This document shows, one piece after another, positions 7,401 through 8,568 of a stretch of 8,568 nt of DNA. Source of the stretch: Bacteroidota bacterium (lineage in GTDB: Bacteria > Bacteroidota > Bacteroidia > UKL13-3); NCBI GenBank assembly GCA_018883485.1, contig VEQB01000079.1:1-8568 (forward strand), given 5' to 3'. Both the position numbers and the translations under genes were made by a program. Below the pieces are notes generated by a model. That model worked only from the letters and a program-made list of their open reading frames with translations, made no database searches and was not told the origin of the DNA. How positions within the stretch are numbered: position 1 is the first letter of the stretch; every line of letters begins with the position of its first letter.

Positions 7401-8124
7401 TAGAACGCATTAATCCTACTCTGGTGCATACAAATAGGGTATCGCCATTGCCTATGGCCATAATTTTCTGATTATAATGGTAGGTGCTGTTATTGGTAGC
7501 ACTTAATTGCGTCCACGTTTGCCCACCATTGGTAGATTTCCAAACGCCTAAACCTCTTACGGCATCTAAATTCCCATTACCTTCACCCGTTGCAAAATAC
7601 ATTACAGAAGGATTAGTTGGGGCTTGTGTAATAGATGTGATGGCAAGGTTTTGAAAGAAATCATTGATGGGTGTCCAGGTAGGTGCACTTTGAGAAATAT
7701 TAGTAGTTTTCCATAAGCCTCCTGCAACCCCGCCTGCCCAAATGGTATTGCGGGTAGAGTCTGCCAAGTCTACCCAAACAGCACGTGTTCTGCCACCGCA
7801 ATTGTTTGGCCCTCTTTCTGTCCAAGTAACGCCTGGAATTGCTGCTTTACCTAAGCTTTTTGAACCCAATAAACTTTGCTGGTATTGCCATGCTTCCAAC
7901 AATCTTTCTTTAGGGGCGTAACCTAAGGCTGGGTCCATGGTTAATTCTAATTCTTGCTTCCAAGCCAAATCCATCCTATCTTTTTTAGGCACTTTAGCTT
8001 TAGTATTAAAAACAATACCTTTTGCATTAAAAGTTATAATTTCTCTAGATGGATGCAATAGCCAAGCAAAAACAAGGCAAAGGCATAAAGAAATGGCATA
8101 AAATAAATGTAAAAATTTATTCAT
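4441..8124 (-). CDS. Large secreted Asp-box (BNR/VPS10-like) beta-propeller protein with PKD domain and T9SS C-terminal region
   Basis: This is a 1227-residue secreted protein of unknown substrate. The N-terminus (MNK, then hydrophobic residues about 5-23) is a signal peptide or anchor. WTERGPNNCGGRTRAVWVD (101-119) opens a repeat region typical of Bacteroidota 'glycosyl hydrolase/sortilin-like' proteins. Asp-box type repeats (S-x-N-G-G-x-T-W) occur at about 197, 241, 292, 342, 403, 542 and 683, implying one or two beta-propellers over residues 100-770. A PKD domain follows (about 777-853, with YLWNFGDGTTS and FAPGFYNVSLTI). Next is a beta-sandwich/MAM-like domain (about 862-1042, from GGDFETN to LDDFEITGP) containing an eighth box, STNLGDTW (956-963). 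LPVSLINFSAKR (1048-1059) begins the pre-sorting module (GWQTASEKNN, LYYRLKQIDEDG), and the tail ends in LAPGIYLLQMTSSDGRKQVE (1202-1221). The tail lacks the usual FPNP motif, so it is a diverged type A sorting domain. Asp boxes are structural and do not prove sialidase activity; adhesion or glycan binding is equally possible. The ATG at 8124 is the natural start, as it gives the signal peptide. Confidence 0.88.
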   Translation of the reverse strand: MNKFLHLFYAISLCLCLVFAWLLHPSREIITFNAKGIVFNTKAKVPKKDRMDLAWKQELELTMDPALGYAPKERLLEAWQYQQSLLGSKSLGKAAIPGVTWTERGPNNCGGRTRAVWVDLADSTRNTIWAGGVAGGLWKTTNISQSAPTWTPINDFFQNLAITSITQAPTNPSVMYFATGEGNGNLDAVRGLGVWKSTNGGQTWTQLSATNNSTYHYNQKIMAIGNGDTLFVCTRVGLMRSTNGGTSFTKVLGTGIASAGGDIAQDIEIMANGTLYASMSGTGTTSGTIHKSFTRGATWTNPSNISNAPNRREIEIAVSVVDTSTIYGLVESGGRITYIIKSVNAGANFDTIPAHPIDADGGVSQVGFRKDFSRGQAWYDLSIAVDPNNANVVVVGGIDLFKTSNGGGSWLQLSHWYGGFGFQEVHADQHFALFSPGSSSICYFGNDGGVYRSANFTSASPTIDSKEINYNTTQFYACDIHPNAGANIYVGGTQDNGSHKFSNPGINSTIEVTGGDGAFCHIDQDQPQFWFTSYVYTNYYRSTNGGNSFSTALGTSVNVGSFINPCDYDDIENKMYLSANTNCYSRWDNPQTGNNLFFDTVALFNGGRVTHVKVSPNVSNKIYFGTNNGRVVSVDNAHTTTGLDSLQGTPASGSVSCIEIENGNENHVLVTYSNYGVNSVWETKNSGVTWTSVEGNLPDMPIRWIIFNPNKNWQAMVATELGVWTTDSLRGTTTNWQPSNTGFANVHTDMLKLRGIDKQVVAATHGRGFYTSNVFAPPFADFDANKKLSYVSAPIQFTSTSNGANTYLWNFGDGTTSTLANPMKQYFAPGFYNVSLTINGMFNKVVNSFIQILPYRGVPYTLLAGGDFETNPNDFAPLIISGIGFTRGVSAVTAKSGAASGSNAWVTGLTGNYADNNEAYLYTPSFNCQDTGTYVLRFKVKNAFEINYDGYIVEYSTNLGDTWQKLGSGVQTNWYDYANTINNSAFPINVAFFNVTRSTYTQMQYNFSALAGNTKVCFRFVFKSDAGLTAAGMALDDFEITGPNNAALPVSLINFSAKRLTENQVDLGWQTASEKNNKGFAIERSEDGFTFREIGFVEGAGNTSTQQSYRFSDVWAVQDQLYYRLKQIDEDGQSSYSKVQKVTKSDLLEPLFEMSQIPGLNVLNLTIPSDKILSAILFTDGGAKVREQTFTKGLQQLDMQGLAPGIYLLQMTSSDGRKQVEKVLCLY

Positions 8125-8196
8125 AAAAACTATATAATCAGCAAGTTTAATTAATTAACGCTAATTTTCTAACCTTTTTAAGTCATATTCTTTCCA
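8125..8196. promoter_or_regulatory. Divergent intergenic region with likely back-to-back promoters
   Basis: The 72 bp between two divergent start codons are very AT-rich and must contain promoters for both genes. On the minus strand TAAACTTG (8149-8142) is one mismatch from TAnnTTTG and lies 17 nt before the large gene's ATG. On the plus strand TATTCTTTC (8186-8194), directly before the 8197 ATG, is only a poor match. A 12-bp palindrome TTAATTAATTAA (8147-8158) overlaps the minus-strand box; it may be only AT composition. Individual boxes are uncertain. Confidence 0.4.
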
Positions 8197-8568
8197 ATGC
8201 ATTTAAATTTTGAGAAATTAACTTCAGTAGCTTTCTTTATACTAGTCTTTAGTGTTTTTGGTTTCGGACAAGCGAGCTCGCCAGCAGCCTTTCAACTGGG
8301 TGGTTTCTCTGGCAATATCTTGCCACATTCGGAAGAAATTAGAAACTTAAGCCATAGCTCCCCTTGGGGTTTAAACGCAGCCTTGATGTGGCAAAACCCA
8401 TTGGCAGGAACTAGTTATGAGCACCCACTAAAAACTAGAAAAGGATTTAGATTGCAATATATTAACTTTAACAACCCCCAACAATTGGGCTATTCTTTAA
8501 CCTTTTCAGCTTTTACAGAACCTATGTTTGGTTCAAACCGAAAAGTATTTATGAGCTTGCCTATAGAT
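8197..8568 (+). CDS. Exported acyloxyacyl hydrolase / PagL-like lipid A deacylase family protein, 3'-partial
   Basis: An ATG at 8197 opens a frame that stays open for 124 codons to the window end. The start MHLNFEKLTSVAFFILVFSV, then FGFGQA, is a good signal peptide with cleavage probably near residue 26. The mature part has the N-terminal layout of Bacteroidota acyloxyacyl hydrolases related to PagL: G-G-F-S-G-N-I-L-P-H (35-44), spacer, P-W-G-L-N-A-A-L-M-W-Q (56-66), S-Y-E-H-P-L (73-78), G-F-R-L-Q-Y-I-N-F-N-N-P-x-x-L-G (83-98), then a beta strand ending in a short turn. In this family an outer-membrane beta-barrel removes an ester-linked acyl chain from lipid A. The His-x-Ser catalytic pair lies near the C-terminus, outside this window, so activity cannot be judged. 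It could instead be another small outer-membrane barrel. It is divergent from the large T9SS gene. Confidence 0.65.
   Translation, partial: MHLNFEKLTSVAFFILVFSVFGFGQASSPAAFQLGGFSGNILPHSEEIRNLSHSSPWGLNAALMWQNPLAGTSYEHPLKTRKGFRLQYINFNNPQQLGYSLTFSAFTEPMFGSNRKVFMSLPID

Noticed and set aside
8147..8158. TTAATTAATTAA palindrome as an operator
   Set aside because: A 12-bp all-A/T palindrome is expected in such AT-rich intergenic DNA, and no second copy or regulator gene is nearby.
1..8568. Search for CRISPR arrays, tRNA or rRNA genes, insertion sequences, toxin-antitoxin or defence modules
   Set aside because: No spaced direct repeats, cloverleaf-like segments, transposase motifs or small paired genes were seen; nearly all bases are accounted for by the listed genes.

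Overview
The window looks like ordinary chromosome from a Bacteroidota bacterium, probably of the Chitinophagia/Sphingobacteriia/Saprospiria kind. The reasons are two secreted proteins with type IX secretion (T9SS) C-terminal regions, a Bacteroidota-style TATCTTTG promoter box just upstream of one gene, low GC, and MutS and TrhO sequences of Bacteroidota character. No tRNA, rRNA, CRISPR array, insertion sequence or recognisable defence system was seen.

Layout. Positions 1 to about 238 hold, on the minus strand, the middle and C-terminal part of a hotdog-fold acyl-CoA thioesterase that has lost its N-terminal half. At about 230-245 it abuts, with no intergenic space, the C-terminal 170 or so residues of a T9SS cargo protein on the plus strand (to 746), which has also lost its N-terminal part. 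Two genes cut head-to-head at one point mean either a real rearrangement or an assembly/cloning chimera. A strong bidirectional terminator (764-801) follows. Then come three genes on the minus strand, listed in transcription order from the right: a 1227-residue secreted Asp-box/beta-propeller protein with PKD domain and T9SS tail (8124-4441), the tRNA uridine-34 hydroxylase trhO (4392-3463), and mutS (3397-800). At the right edge a divergent plus-strand gene (8197 to beyond the window) encodes an exported protein resembling the PagL-like acyloxyacyl hydrolase family.

How the genes relate. mutS (DNA mismatch repair) and trhO (tRNA wobble-uridine modification) are housekeeping genes with no functional link apparent here; each has its own possible promoter box directly before its ATG. 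The beta-propeller protein and the PagL-like protein are envelope or secreted functions sharing a 72-bp divergent intergenic region. The most noteworthy observation is the abrupt junction near the left end. I found no convincing new multi-gene system.
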